Shown here: positions 1 through 11,722 of the stretch, in pieces
Layout: each line of letters begins with the position of its first letter
Position numbering within the stretch: the first letter of the stretch is position 1
From: Rhizomys pruinosus
Lineage: Eukaryota; Chordata; Mammalia; Rodentia; Spalacidae
Length of the DNA stretch: 64,000 nucleotides
NCBI GenBank assembly: GCA_009823505.1
Contig: VZQC01000565.1
Span: forward strand, 1,157,373 to 1,221,372
Direction: 5' to 3'
Program-made: the position numbers and the translations under genes
The notes under the pieces: model-generated
The model's input: the letters and a program-made list of their open reading frames with translations, nothing else
Database searches by the model: none
Told to the model about the DNA's origin: nothing

Positions 1-126
1 CTTTTTGGCACTATTGATGGTTTCAAATACAATTTTTAAAATTTAATTTATAGATCTACTCAATTCTAATGTTTCTATTGTAATCTTTTTCAGACTGTCT
101 CTCTTCCATAATTTTTATTATTTTTT

Positions 127-325
127 TATTATTTATTTATTTATTATTTTTTATTGAGTGTACTGTATGCATGTAGGTTGGTGTACACATGTTGTGCAAT
201 ACCGTGGAGGTCAGGAGAGGGGATTGGATTCCCCAGGAACTGGAGTTCAAGACAATTCTTAGCCACCATGTGGGTGCTGGGAATCAAACCCAGGTCTTGT
301 GAACTCTTCATCTGAACCTTATCCA
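127..325 (-). mobile_element. B2/B3-type SINE (reverse)
   Basis: Reverse complement of the rodent B2/B3 body: left part TGCATGTAGG..GTGTACACATG, middle GGAGGTCAGGAGAGGG, right part CACCATGTGGGTGCTGGGAA followed by an AACCCAGGTC box-B region. Divergent copy, in the intron before the CCP20-like exon. Confidence 0.75.
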
Positions 326-462
326 TGCCAGCACATGTGGTGCTGGTTACTGGAGCAGTAACGATCCTTTGGGGGAATGTTCTAGCCCCATTTTTTCACA
401 TTTCTTGGATCAATGGTACCTTTCCACGTTTAGGGAGATACTGTATCAGTGATAAGCTATAT

Positions 463-930
463 TTGTTACTTTTCTCTTGCTATGATAAAACAGCATGCAA
501 GACAGTTCATAGAAGGAATTTATTGGGTCTAGGGTTACAGAGAGATTAGACTCCATCATGGTCTAGAAGCATGGCAAGAGGGACCCAGACCCGAATGCTG
601 AGTTCTCACATCTTCAGGCAGGCACAGGAAGCAGAGAGGAACTGCAAATGGAATCCAGGGGAATCCGAAACCCTCTTCTGACCTCCGCGGCATTGCACGA
701 CATGGGTGCACAGACCTGCATGCAGACACTACATTCATACACATACAAAAATAAATAAATAATAATAAAAAAAAATGGAATGCTGCTTAAACTCTCAAAG
801 CCCACCCCCAGTGACATGCTTCCTCCAGCATGGCCACACCTACCCAGCCTCCGAAAACAGTGCCACTAACTCTGGACTAAGATTTTAAAACCTTGGATTG
901 TAGGAGGGGCACTCTCATTCAAAGCATCAC
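463..930 (+). mobile_element. hAT-like (URR1-type?) rodent repeat, split by a B2
   Basis: Begins with TTCTCTTGCTATGATAAAAC, a terminus like that of the repeat at 45299-45842, and continues with a body seen commonly in rodent DNA (CATCATGGTC.., CCCACCCCCAGTGACATG..). A B2 SINE splits it at 655-773. The family name is from memory and tentative. Confidence 0.4.
655..773 (+). mobile_element. 5'-truncated B2 SINE
   Basis: Contains the B2 3' half (CCTCTTCTGACCTCCGCGGC, then GCATGCAGAC, then an A-rich tail). Flanked by the 9-base target duplication AAATGGAAT at 646-654 and 774-782. Confidence 0.85.
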
Positions 931-1170
931 GTTACTCCCTGACCCCCGCGGGCTCATAACCATCTCATAATGCGATTTGTACTTAGTCCAACCTTAAAGT
1001 TCCCAACATGAAACACTTTGTAAGTTTGAACTAGAAAAGCTAGAAAAGTAGGTCAGTGCTATAAGGAGACATTTTAAACCTAATTTTGCTGAAGTACTTG
1101 TAACTATTTAGTCATTTCAATGTACATTGAAACTGCACATCGTTGTATAGTATAGTTCCAATTTTGTACC

Positions 1171-1325
1171 TCCTTTTTTTTGTTCTTTTCAAGACAGAGT
1201 CTCCCTGCAGCCCCAGCTGTCCTGGAACTCACTCTGTAGACCTGGCTGGCCTTGAACTCACAAAGATCAGTCTGCCTCTGCCTCCCAAGTGCTAGGATTA
1301 AAGGCATGTGCCACCACGCCTTGCT
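1171..1325 (-). mobile_element. B1 SINE (reverse)
   Basis: T-rich start, then the reversed B1 body (GAGACAGAGTCTCCC.., GGCCTTGAACTCAC.., GGATTAAAGGCATG). Flanked by copies of AATTTTGTACCTC (about 1158-1170 and 1327-1339), a target duplication. Confidence 0.9.
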
Positions 1326-1599
1326 CAAATTTTGTACCTCTTAATCTATGAAATAGCAATGAATATTTTGCAATGCAAATCTTGTAAGAAAAATCACATG
1401 ATGCAAATCTTGTAATATAATTGATGTTTGGAATGTCTGATTAAGAAATCTAGTAATCATATTAAACATATAACTTTAACATCATTTATCATTCTATATT
1501 CATTTAACTCTACATATTCTTTCTTTGGTTTTCTAAAAAGTGTTTTTAGAAAGAATTTTTAAAACAAGACTTTCCACTTAAAAGTTGGCATTCTTTGTA

Positions 1600-1626
1600 T
1601 TCACTAACTAACTAACTAACTAACTA
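1600..1626 (+). repeat. (ACTA)n microsatellite next to the acceptor
   Basis: Tandem ACTA units end about 22 bases upstream of the CCP20-like exon, within the stretch where the branch point would be expected. Confidence 0.8.
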
Positions 1627-1649
1627 TTTTATGGTATTTTTTCTTTCAG

Positions 1650-1846
1650 GTCCATGTACAATATCACAAGAAATTATGGACAAACATAAAATAAAGTTCA
1701 AGTGGATAGGAAGACAAAAGCTTTATTCCCAATCAGGAGATGTGGTTGAGTTTGTATGTATATATGGATATTATCATGACCGAAAATCTCATCCATTGCG
1801 TACACAGTGTACTGATGGTCAAATCAAGTATCCTACTTGCAAGTAA
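1650..1846 (+). CDS. Terminal coding exon of a CFH/CFHR gene (CCP20-like domain)
   Basis: Factor H family proteins are secreted complement regulators built from CCP (sushi) domains, and the last CCP of factor H binds C3d and host-surface glycans. The exon follows a pyrimidine-rich acceptor (AG at 1648-1649), starts in phase 1 and ends at TAA 1844-1846. It encodes one complete CCP: four cysteines (in PCTI, EFVC, RTQC and PTCK), plus the segments QKLYS and VEFVC typical of factor H CCP20. Compared with human factor H (numbering from memory), Trp1183, Ser1191, Val1197 and Arg1215 are kept, whereas 1182 is Lys, 1184 Ile, 1203 and 1206 Tyr, and 1210 Lys. The frame is intact. The preceding CCP19-type exon is not in the 1.65 kb to its left. 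Whether the gene is CFH itself or a CFHR paralogue cannot be decided from one exon. Confidence 0.93.
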
Positions 1847-2262
1847 TAATGCTAAAAGTATTAGTAGAATTTATGTGTGCATCTTTGTTTAGAATTTTCA
1901 TTGTTAATACAAGTTGCAGTTTAACTGTTGAAGTATTATCTCATTTTGTTAATAAGTATGAATGTCTTTGGATGTATGATGATGAATTTGGAACCTGAGA
2001 GACTATTGCCAAGAACTGAAAGACACTGCCTTCGAGGTTGATAGACCAAGATAGACCAAGATATGATATGTCCCAGCAAAAGTTCTATGGCAAGAAATTT
2101 TATGTAATTACCTCAGTGTCCCTCTCTGTCCATTGCTTTCACAACTCTCTCAAATCTCCCCCCATGGCTTTTGATCTAAGGTACTGATTCACAGAAAATG
2201 GAAGACGTATTGTTTCAATCTTCAGAATTGTATTATTTCACAAATAAATTTTAAAAACTGTC
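1847..2262 (+). other. 3' UTR of the CFH/CFHR terminal exon
   Basis: Sequence directly after the stop codon contains no recognised repeat and ends near a canonical AATAAA at 2243-2248. Cleavage would be expected about 10-25 bases further on. The exact end is inferred. Confidence 0.6.
2243..2248 (+). promoter_or_regulatory. Polyadenylation signal AATAAA
   Basis: Canonical hexamer 397 bases after the stop codon of the CCP20-like exon, the first AATAAA on this strand after the stop, in unique sequence. Confidence 0.6.
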
Positions 2263-2526
2263 ATGCTTCATATTACTAATGAATATACATAATTTCTACT
2301 TATTACTTTTGAACTAATAAATCTAAATCATTTTGTGTATGAACTTGTAACATATGTTAATTCAGCACATTTAAATATTCATGCAATTATACAAAGGAAT
2401 AAAGTTTAATAAGGTACACAATAACATGACTCGTTCTAGTGACATTAATATCTATTAATATATTAAATAACTTATAAACACACAACAAGCACACAGTTAC
2501 TTTGTACCCCAGATTACAAGTTACTA

Positions 2527-2690
2527 GCCTGGTATGGCAGCTCACCCCTTTGATCCCAGTACTGAGAAGAGCCAGAGGCAGGAATATCTCTGTGAGATCT
2601 AAGCCATCCTCTTCTATATAGGGAGTTCTACATATGCCAGCTGAGGCTGCAGCACGAAACTGTCTCAAGAAGGGAATAAATAATAAATAA
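2527..2690 (+). mobile_element. Old B1-like SINE
   Basis: Degenerate B1: CCTGGTATGGCAGCTCAC.., TTTGATCCCAGTACTGAG.., ACTGTCTCAAG, then an A-rich tail. Confidence 0.65.
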
Positions 2691-2747
2691 AAAAAAAGAA
2701 AAAAGGGAATAAATAAATAGTTAAAGAACCTGACAATAAATTTAATT

Positions 2748-2770
2748 ATATATATATATATATATATATT
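2748..2770. repeat. (TA)n microsatellite
   Basis: Uninterrupted TA dinucleotides for about 22 bases. Confidence 0.9.
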
Positions 2771-3049
2771 TGTCTTCAGAGATAATAAGATTCAAAGTTG
2801 TTATTTAATTGCCTTGATGACAGTCCTTAATAGTTGATGGACTTACATGTTTATAATCATTATTGCAGACTCTACATATATATGATATTATACTCTGTAA
2901 TTGGGAAGGCATCAGCTAGACATAGCTTGTATTTGGCATGTGATTACAAGGGTTAACAGGATATATTTAACAGGCTCTGTATTCCTAAGCTATGATTATT
3001 AGTACATTAGGCATATGAATAACTAATTTTTACTGAATTTTTGTGATTT

Positions 3050-3600
3050 TCCTACAATATAATTTGATGGTATGTATTTCCCTTCCCTATGTACACATCA
3101 CCACACTTAACCTTTCAGAATTTAATGTACTCTCAAATATAGAGAGAGTCTTGTTTGTGTCCTCAAATATCCTTCAGTGTGGGTCCATACTTCCATCCAC
3201 TGGGCCATTAAGAATCTCATCCTTGTACGACACCATCTCTCCCCCTCCCAACATTCATCAATTGCCAATAGTTTATGTCGGATTGAGATTTCTTACTCAT
3301 TCCTGATAACTATGCGGGGATTCTGTCTGCTTTGAGCTTGCACAAGGCTTGCACATGCTCTCAGCATTGCTGTGAGTTCCTATGAGTAACTGACAAGTTC
3401 TCTGGAAGACTCTGTTTCCTTGTGGCCATCCACCCCTTGTGACTGTTACAATCTTCCCACCGCTTCTTCCACGATCATCCCTGAGCTTTGGGAAGCAATT
3501 AAAAATAGGTTTCCTTTTCAGAGATAAGCACTCTGCAGCATCTTGATCGTTGTACAAATTGTGCTGTGGTGGGTTTCTGTGTTAATTACTATATGCTGCA
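3050..3600 (-). mobile_element. Degenerate L1 3'-UTR-like repeat
   Basis: Segments such as CTTCTTCCACGATCATCCCTG and CTTTGGGAAGC resemble the module at 35560-35610 and 23265-23310 that accompanies L1 3' ends in this window. No coding potential. The family is inferred from within-window similarity. Confidence 0.4.
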
Positions 3601-3837
3601 CCAGGAAACTTCTCTGGTGAAATTTTAGGGATGCATTCATCCTACATGTAGAGGTTTCATTGAAGATGTGTCACGTAGGGTTAAACACGTCACACACGTA
3701 TTCTCTGTATTTGACCAGTTCTGAAACTCTGTAATAGTCTAGTCTCCATCCCAGCTCATCAGGCCTTCTCAGGCAGCTTTAGTAGGATGGAACCAAGCAC
3801 AAGAGAAGTAATGGAAACAGGATCTGGAAAACCTTTT

Positions 3838-4357
3838 TTAATTGATGTTTTGTGTATTTCATACATCATTTTTCAATTTAGTTCAGGCATATTTCCCTTT
3901 CCCTTCCCCCCACCCCACCCCACCCCAGATCATGCATTCTACCATAACTGTTCTGCATCTTTCTCTCAGTCTTTTTTTTATGCTTAGGAATTCACATTTT
4001 TCTCCATTAATTTTATATTACTCTAAAATATGGATACATATTCTTCGCCCATATACAGTAATTACAGAGTCTGAAAATAATTGGTGGGTAGATTCTAGAG
4101 CCCATTAAGAGATTCACATTATAACAACATAGTAGCTTTCAGATAAATAGAAATATAACAATAATATCATTCAGCTTGTCTTTCGTCTGGGGGATTTTGT
4201 GTTAGCATCCACAAATAAGGGAAACCATTCTTCCTTTGTTTTTCTGGGACTGCGTTACTTCACTCAGCATAATGGCTTCGAGCTCCATCCATTTACCTGC
4301 AAAGTTCCTAATGCCATCTTTCTTTACCACTGAATAGTACTCCATTGTGTAGATGTT
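3838..4357 (-). mobile_element. 5'-truncated L1 3' end
   Basis: Reads on the minus strand as the end of ORF2 (complement of TGGGACTGCGTTACTTCACT and CCATCCATTTACCTGCAAAG) followed by a C-rich/T-rich L1 3' UTR. GAAAACCTTTT occurs at 3827-3837 and 4358-4368, a target duplication. Five-prime truncation is typical of L1 retrotransposition. Confidence 0.88.
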
Positions 4358-4368
4358 GAAAACCTTTT

Positions 4369-5244
4369 AAAATGACAGTGTTGTCAGTTTACATGCATTG
4401 ATCAGGATGTGACACAACTGTATATTGAGGAGTATCAATATTTATTTCCAGTGACTAATTTTCAAGTAATACCATTAATATAATCCATTATATTACTAAT
4501 AGCATTGCTATTGTAAGGAACTATATCAATAAGTTATTTTAAGTCAAGTATGTATAAAGCTCAAATCAGTACCTATGAAGAATTGTAATGACTTCCTTGG
4601 TAATGAACTTCAGGTCAAATAACATTTAAATAATTTTTGTTTTAAAATAGTTGACATGCATTTCATTTTATTTAATGCCTATATGTGTTTTGCCTACATG
4701 TATGTAGTAATAAGAATAATGTAGTTATATATGCAGAGGTTTTCACTAATTACAGTTTAGTGATCACCACCCCCTATGGGAAGATGAGATTGAACACAGT
4801 CACTACCAGGATCTCCAGCTTATTTCAGAGAATAGGTTCATCCCCCCAAGGACTTAGGTTTATATAGGAAAAGTTGGCAGCCATTTGCAAGCCTGCACAG
4901 AAGCAACATTCCAACAGAAGTTTTGCAAAAACAAGACACATGACTTACAGAGAAGTCAAGAAAGGCTTTACACAAAGAATCTGTTTGGGACAGATAACAA
5001 CTGAGGTCATTAACCAAGATGTCTATGCCAGAACAAGGAACCTTAGAACCCCTCATCCAGCTTCTTGCTGATTATCAGCCATGCAGTGTTCTGCCAGGCA
5101 GTGTTTGTGAGATACTATTTTCATCTTCTCCTCTGTTATGTGAGAAACAGTCTGAGATTCAAGGTCTCATGGTCTACATGCTCTTAAGTTAAATCATCCA
5201 TGTTTCCAATGCGTATAAGTATTTACCTACAAGTATTCAGTAAT
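4369..5244. other. Unassigned intergenic sequence
   Basis: AT-rich DNA with no CCP codon pattern, exon boundary or SINE that I can recognise. Short open frames here have no family resemblance. Confidence 0.4.
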
Positions 5245-5410
5245 TAAAAGTGTGCCACATGTATGCAGTAACTGCAGAGGCTAGAAGATATTGTTGGATC
5301 CCTTGGAACTGGAATTACAGATGGCTGGTAGCTACCTGTGGGTGCTGGGAACTGAACTTGGGTAATCTACAAGAGCAGCCAGTGCTCCTGTTTTGCTATC
5401 TTCTCAGCTC
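5245..5410 (-). mobile_element. B3-type SINE (reverse)
   Basis: Reverse B3 body: CCTTGGAACTGGAATTACAG, GTGGGTGCTGGGAACTGAAC, AAGAGCAGCCAGTGCTC. Confidence 0.75.
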
Positions 5411-5639
5411 AGGGTGTTATTTTTTTAACACTTGGAATTTCAAATCAGTTATCCAACTTTACTGCTTAAGTATTATTAGTTTTGGATGATTTCATACAAT
5501 ATATTTTGAGCATATTCTACTTTCACTTATACTTTCTTATCCTCCCCAACTTCATGTTATGGTTTTTAATTTACTTTATTTTATTAATTTGTTTTAAGTA
5601 CAGTTTATTTTTAAAATATTTTATTATTTTTATTTTATG

Positions 5640-5840
5640 TATACGAGTGTATTTCCTGCATGTGTGTACTTACAGGTTTGTAGTGGAGTACTCCCAAAGG
5701 CCAGAAGAGGGTATTGGATCCTCTGGAAATTGAATTACAAATGGTTTTTAATCTACCATGTGGGTTCTGAGATTCAAACTCAGGCACTCTGAAGAACAGC
5801 CAGTGCTCTTAACTACAGAGTCATCTTTCTAGTCTGATGT
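5640..5840 (-). mobile_element. B3-type SINE (reverse)
   Basis: Reverse B3: CCTGCATGTGTGTACTTACA, GGCCAGAAGAGGGTATTGGA, ACCATGTGGGTTCTGAG, AACAGCCAGTGCTCTTAACT. Confidence 0.8.
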
Positions 5841-6044
5841 TTTCTATTTTAATAGCCTATCAAGTCCAATTCGTATTCCTCAAATACTTCTGGGTGTGGG
5901 ATGATCCCCTGTGATAGACTCGATCCAGGGAATACCCCTTAAAAACACTAACTCTCCCTCCTCCTGCAGCTTTTAATGACTAATAGTTGTTTAGCTAGCT
6001 GTGGGACTTCGTATCTAATTCTCACTTCAATGCTGACTATTTTT

Positions 6045-6255
6045 TTAAATTTTTTGTGCATAAATGTTTCCCCTGCATGTATGTAAGTGTACCTGTGTTG
6101 TGCAGTGTCTGAAGAGGCCAGAAGAGGGTATCAGATCCCCTGGAACTGGAGTTATGACAGATATCACCTGCCATGTAGGTGTTGGGAAATGTTCCTGGGT
6201 CCTTTGCAAGAACAGCCAATGCTTTTAAATGGAGAACCATTTCTTCAGGCCTTGA
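6045..6255 (-). mobile_element. B3-type SINE (reverse)
   Basis: Third reverse B3 within 1 kb: CCCTGCATGTATGTAAGTGT, GGCCAGAAGAGGGTATCAGA, CCATGTAGGTGTTGGGAA, AACAGCCAATGCTTTTAA. Confidence 0.8.
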
Positions 6256-7872
6256 TGCTGAAAATTTTCAGGATTGAGTTTGCACATGAACAAATTGTGA
6301 GTCTCTGTGATAACTGCCATCTACTGCAGAAAGAGTTGAGAGATGCACTAATCTATGGGGAAAGACCAAGTCATTAAGGGTCTTTTAATGCAATGACCAT
6401 TTGGTAAAAGAATAGAAGGCTGTCCCTCAGGGGTTCTGGTCTGTCTAGTCATAGACTCTTAGCCCTGCAATAGTGTCAGTTCCCTCTTGTGGCTCAGGCA
6501 TTAATTCCAATCATAAAATAATTGCTTCTTCCCATAGTGTTCATGCCACCAGTGCACAAGTGGGCATATCCGCCAAGCAATTATTCTTGTAGCTCCCAGT
6601 GTTTAAAGCTGGCTAAAAGTGGTTTAAAGATCACTGTGTAGGGTGTGGAAACATTGGAAGAAACAGAGAAGGTGCCTACAAGAAATCTTTTTCCCAAATA
6701 TCAGGGCAGCTGCAGATTTGAAGTCACAGCAGTTGTGAACATATGCTCCAGACCCGTTCAACTTCAAGCAAGGAAAAATCACAGCATGGGGGTGGGTGAC
6801 AATCAAACATCACACTAACCAGAAGCTATTGCTTCTAGGAGAGGAACAGTCAGTTTGTTTTAAAAGTATTGCTCCTAGTAGGTTGACCACAGTCCAGGGC
6901 TGGGACTCTCTTGATTATTTGGGCAACACAAATTGGACTTGATGGAGACAAAAAAAAAAACAAAACAAAAAACATAATGGTAGATTGCTAGAGAGGCAGG
7001 GGTACATCCATAAGGAGTGAGGAGAGGGGATCATATCATCAAAATTCATTGTTGAAACTTTCAAAGAATTGATAAAAATTTAAAGAAATTATGCCAATAT
7101 CTTACAACCTGTTATTACACAATATTAATTTATATTCCAAAGCTAGCTGTTTATTAGAGACAATGACTTATAAAAATGCCAAGTTATGGACAAATCAATT
7201 TCTCAAATTCCAAGGAAATAGATAGAATAGTTCACAAAAAACATATTTGATTTGAATACATGTGAACACTCCTGTCTGTCAGAGCCACTTTAACACATCA
7301 ATACAGACAGGTGGATAAATCTAAAAGGCTTTAGTTTCATAAAGTCCAATATGTCTGAGATCAAGGGGATTAGCAGAGTTCATGTCTGACCAGGGCTCTC
7401 ATTGCATGAGTGCTGCTAGCTAGTTAAATTTTGGCAAGGAAACTCTCTTGGGTCTCTTTATAATGACAATAAATTAATTAATGAGGATAAGACCCTCCCT
7501 TCTAAACAGCCAGAAATATCCCGTTGCTTAATACCATTGTGAAAGTAATGAAGAATCAAGTGAATTTTAGGGAGAACCAACATTCAGACTATAGCAGAGA
7601 AATGAACATATTCTACTAAATGGGCAATCCATGAGAATTCATGGAATGAAACTTCCACAGACAGCATGATGGTTACTTACATCAGATAAGGCAGAATTTA
7701 TGCAAAAGCCAAAATCAGAGAAAGAAAATCGTTGTCATGATAAAATCAATTCACAAAACATGTATGACATTAGATGTATATGTAACCAACTTAATATAAA
7801 AATACATATCAGTGTACCTGAATGAAGGAAGACAAGTAGTCATTCATATCCCTCTTTTTAAAAGTGTATAGA
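6256..7872. other. Unassigned intergenic sequence
   Basis: No gene recognised. An A-rich run near 6950-6975 and the sequence to about 7090 look like an old retroelement tail; the rest is unassigned. No CCP exon on either strand. Confidence 0.4.
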
Positions 7873-8097
7873 GTGGTTGGATATTTGACTCAGTGGTTAA
7901 GAGCACTGGATGGTCTTGCAGAGGACCTAGGATTGATTCCAAGCACTCACATGTCAGCTAACAATTGTCTGTAACTCCAGTTCAAAAGGGAATCCGACAC
8001 TTTGTTCTTACTCATTAGTCACTGCATGACACAGGTGCACTTACACACATACACATGAAATAAAAATAATAAAATATTTAATAAACAATAAATAACA
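7873..8097 (+). mobile_element. B2/B3 SINE
   Basis: tRNA-like head (CAGTGGTTAAGAGCACTGG, box-B-like GGATTGATTCC), then CTGTAACTCCAGTTC, CACTGCATGACACAGGTGC and an A/T-rich tail. Confidence 0.8.
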
Positions 8098-8929
8098 GTG
8101 GGTAGATCATCTATGCAGAAATGCAGCATGGAGCTTAAATTCTCTGTCGGTTATATGTCTAACATGATTAGCACACACAGAGACCTTGGAATTCAACAGG
8201 TAAGAGGGTATACTTACACACCTTAGCCAGTAAGCATCCTGTGTTTGCCATTTTACTTTGCTTTACATCACAAAATGCCTTCAAACTGAGAGAGTTTAGC
8301 AGTCTTCACCACAAATGGTGAGGCACTAAGGCTCAGAGGATGCACTCTGGTTTGTCTGATTGGAGAGAGTCCAGAGTGTGTCCATTGTTGATAATGGACA
8401 GATAAAAGCAGAAATCTTGAGTCTCTGTCTCCAAATATTCCTGTTGAATTTCTTACTGGCTTGCTTTGTTTTTCAGTTTAACCCAAATAGCTTCATGTAA
8501 AAAGACATTATAATTTCCTCATCAAATCCGTTGTAATCTCTTTATTGACCAGTGTCATTAGAAATTGAATTTTCCAATCCAAACCTTTATTTCTTTCAAA
8601 AGTTCACCAAAACTTCAAAGCCTGGGGTAGCATCTCTGACCCCTGAAACAGAGAAGATGAAAGTGTCCACTCTTTCACACTGGTATTCATGAGAATTTTA
8701 CTTGATGACCTCTTCTTAGGGGTAGACTTTTGAGCAATTTCCAGAGAATATAAATGGAGATTTTCATAATTGACATTATGACTGCCCTTTTGAAGAAAGG
8801 AAATATATAAATTTTCTCACATCCATACCCTTGATATCTCACAAAGAAAATGAATTTGAAAGTCAATCTGTTCAAAAAATTTAGGAAACTTTGCCTAGCA
8901 AGAACTATTCTTTTTTTAGATTCTTCCCA
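8098..8929. other. Unassigned intergenic sequence
   Basis: No gene, CCP exon or classified repeat seen on either strand. Confidence 0.35.
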
Positions 8930-9515
8930 GCTGTGAGCCCTGAGGGCTTCAATGACATTTGGGGGAAGTGCATGCAGTGATGGCAGGAGGACTATGTAGT
9001 AAACTGCTTTCTAATTGAACTTAAAGTCCATATTCTAATTGGACTTAAGGTCTACTTCATAGGTTGGAGCTTATACCTGATACTGGTATTGGGCCTAGGA
9101 ATATAAGACTAGACAGTTCACAAAGCATAGGGGAGAAACTCATGGTATTATTGTGATAGATATAGTATTAAACATATTCCTAATGCCTTTATTGTTATAC
9201 CCATAGATTACTGTACCTTCCAACTCTCAGTAGAGAGACTTTCGTATGCATCTGATAATGATTAAAGACTACTGGCCAATGTGTAGAGAATTAGAGAATG
9301 AGAGACTACCAAGTGTTCATAGGACACCTGTATCAAACTTCTGCCTCCCTAGGCTCAGGGACTATTGGGGAAGAGGAGGCATAAAATGGTAAGAACCAGA
9401 GGAGGTAGATGACCACAAGGTAAACAGAGTCTTCCAGAGAACTGGAGAGTTATTCATATGAACTCAGGAATGGTGACAGCATACGCAAGTCCCACCTAAG
9501 CTCAAGCCAGATAAA
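8930..9515 (+). mobile_element. Old L1 (Lx-type) 3'-UTR-like segment
   Basis: Sequence such as GGAGGACTATGTAGTAAACTG and TCTTCCAGAGAACTGG resembles the 3' region of old rodent L1 elements. It lies directly before an L1 reverse-transcriptase fragment, so the order is rearranged relative to an intact L1. Assignment rests on remembered family features. Confidence 0.4.
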
Positions 9516-11470
9516 ATCCCAGCATAGATGTGGGTTCAATGTGTTAGAAACCTGATCAAATCCATATACAACAAACCCACAGCCTACATCATTTTAAATG
9601 GGGAAAGATTAGAAGCATTCCCCTTAAAGACAGGAATCCAGCAAGGCTGCCTCCTATCACCACTCCTCTTCAATATAGTGCTTGAAATGCTTATTAGGGC
9701 AATAAGACAAGAAAGGGAAATTAAAGGAGTACTAACTGGAAAAGTGGAGAAATTGAGACATTACAACCAAAGAGATGCAATAAATCACAAGGACTTACCT
9801 TACAGACTGATTTACTTTAAAAATGGAAAATCTAAAACAAATGGATCTCTTTTATGCATATGACCTAATTTAAACTAAGAGGATACAAATAATCTAGACA
9901 AATTTGTATCTAGCAGTGAGACTGAAAGAACAAATACTTCCATGTAAAAAAGTCCAGGCACAGGCTGGAGAGATGGTTCAGTGGTTAAGAGCACTGACTG
10001 CTTTTGCAGAGGACCCTGGTTCGATTCCCAGAACCCACATCGTGGCTAAGAACCATCTTTAAGCCAGGCATGGTGGAACATGCCTTTAATCCTAGCAGTT
10101 AGGAGGAAGAGGCAGGCAGATCTCTCTGAGTTCAAGGCCAGCCTGTCTACAGAGTGAATTCCAGGCCAGCTGGGGCCATAGGGAGACCCTGTCTCAAAAA
10201 AAAAATATTCCAGTCCCAGGTGATTTCACTGTTGAATACTGCCAATTCTTTAAGAAAAACAAAAATCAGTTTCTCAGAAACAGGATATCAACATATTGAA
10301 GAATGAAAATATATACTCATCTCACCCTGCATAAATATCAACTCCAAAGGGATCAAGGACCTAAAGATAGACTTCAAACTTTAAAACTACTTGATAAAAG
10401 AAAATACAAAAGTGTAAGGAACCTCTTGTTCACAAGAGTGTACTCACTCTAGAATTAATGCCAATTGACAAATGGGACTTTATGAACTAGAGGTTTATGT
10501 ATAGCAAAGTAAGCTGGCAAATGAGTAAAGAGACAGCCTAACAAATGGAAGACACTCTTTACCAGCTATGTATCTAACAGAAATTTGCCTAGTGTATTAC
10601 AAACTAATTTTGGAAAATTTTTAGAAAACTAGGCCCCATTACAAGACAATTTTTAAAAGTAGCCTATGTAATGAAAGAGATAGTTCTCAAGAAGAAATGC
10701 AAATGGCTAGCCAACACCTAAGAAAGTGTTCAAAATTGTAAGTGCTCAGTTAACTACAGATTATGATTATTTTGACATTTCACCAGACCTCAGTCAGAAT
10801 CCTCATCATTCCCAGAAAATTCTCAAAGAAGAAATATAAGTAGCTAATAAACACCATTGAAAGCATTCAACTATATTAGCCATCAGACATGTATAAAATA
10901 AAACTATTTGCCAGTGTGTCTTATTGTATTCAGAATGACTATTATCAAGAAATCAAATGACTCCCAAAGATGTATGGAAAGAGGATCCTTTATTAACTGT
11001 TAATAGGAATGTAAACTAATTCACTCACTCTGGAAATCAGTATGGCATGTCCTCAAAATCTATAAATATAGTTAACATTTGACCCCACTATACATTCCTC
11101 AGAATATATCTAGAAAATTGTCTATCCTACTACAGAAATACTTGCTCATCCAGATTCATCTCTGTGATATTGATAATTGCTATACCCATAATAAATGAAA
11201 TCAGTCTAAATGTATATAAACACATGAATGGATGATGTACATGTGGCACATATATGCACAATGGGGTTTTAATTCATTGTAAAGAAAAAAATGAAACTTT
11301 GACATTTCAAGTTAAATGAAATGAACTGAAAAAATTATGAGCAACATTACCCAAACAAAACATTTTCTCTCATATGTGAATCCCCCCCTGAAAATCTTTA
11401 GTCTTGTGTATTCAACCTGGAATATTTGTAGAAGTAAGAAAACTTGTATTTCCTAAACTTATTTTAAAAT
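9516..11470 (+). mobile_element. L1 ORF2 fragments (reverse transcriptase and C-terminal part), decayed
   Basis: The frame starting at 9528 contains [26 protein letters not shown] and [10 protein letters not shown], characteristic L1 reverse-transcriptase blocks just before the catalytic motif. SINEs interrupt at 9962-10205. From about 10300 the DNA resembles the ORF2 C-terminal region (CATCTCACCCTGCATAAATA.., ATTGACAAATGGGACTTTAT..) with many stops. Not functional. Confidence 0.8.
9962..10205 (+). mobile_element. B2 head joined to a B1 SINE
   Basis: 9962-10050 is the B2 tRNA-like head (GGCTGGAGAGATGGTTCAG to GAACCCACAT). It passes at about 10055 directly into a complete B1 (GCCAGGCATGGTGG to GACCCTGTCTCAAAAA). 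Either the B1 inserted into a B2 whose 3' part was lost, or this is a chimeric retrotransposed molecule. Confidence 0.8.
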
Positions 11471-11483
11471 ACATATGGAAGGG

Positions 11484-11720
11484 GATGGAGAGATGGCATA
11501 GCGGTTAAGAGCACCGACTGCTCTTGCAGAGGACCCTGTTTGATCCCCAGCACCCACATGGCGACTGAGAACCATTTTTAACTCCAGTTCCAGGGGAACC
11601 TGACACCCTCTTCTGACCTCCGCAGCACTGCATGACACGGGTACACAAACCTACATGCAGAGAGTGCAGAGAGTACATTCATACACATAAAAAGAATAAA
11701 TGAATTAAAAAAATTAAATA
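11484..11720 (+). mobile_element. B2 SINE
   Basis: Full B2: GGATGGAGAGATGGCATAGC, ACTGCTCTTGCAGAGGACC, CCTCTTCTGACCTCCGCAGC, CATTCATACACATAAA and an A-rich tail. Inserted in the decayed L1. Confidence 0.92.
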
Positions 11721-11722
11721 CA

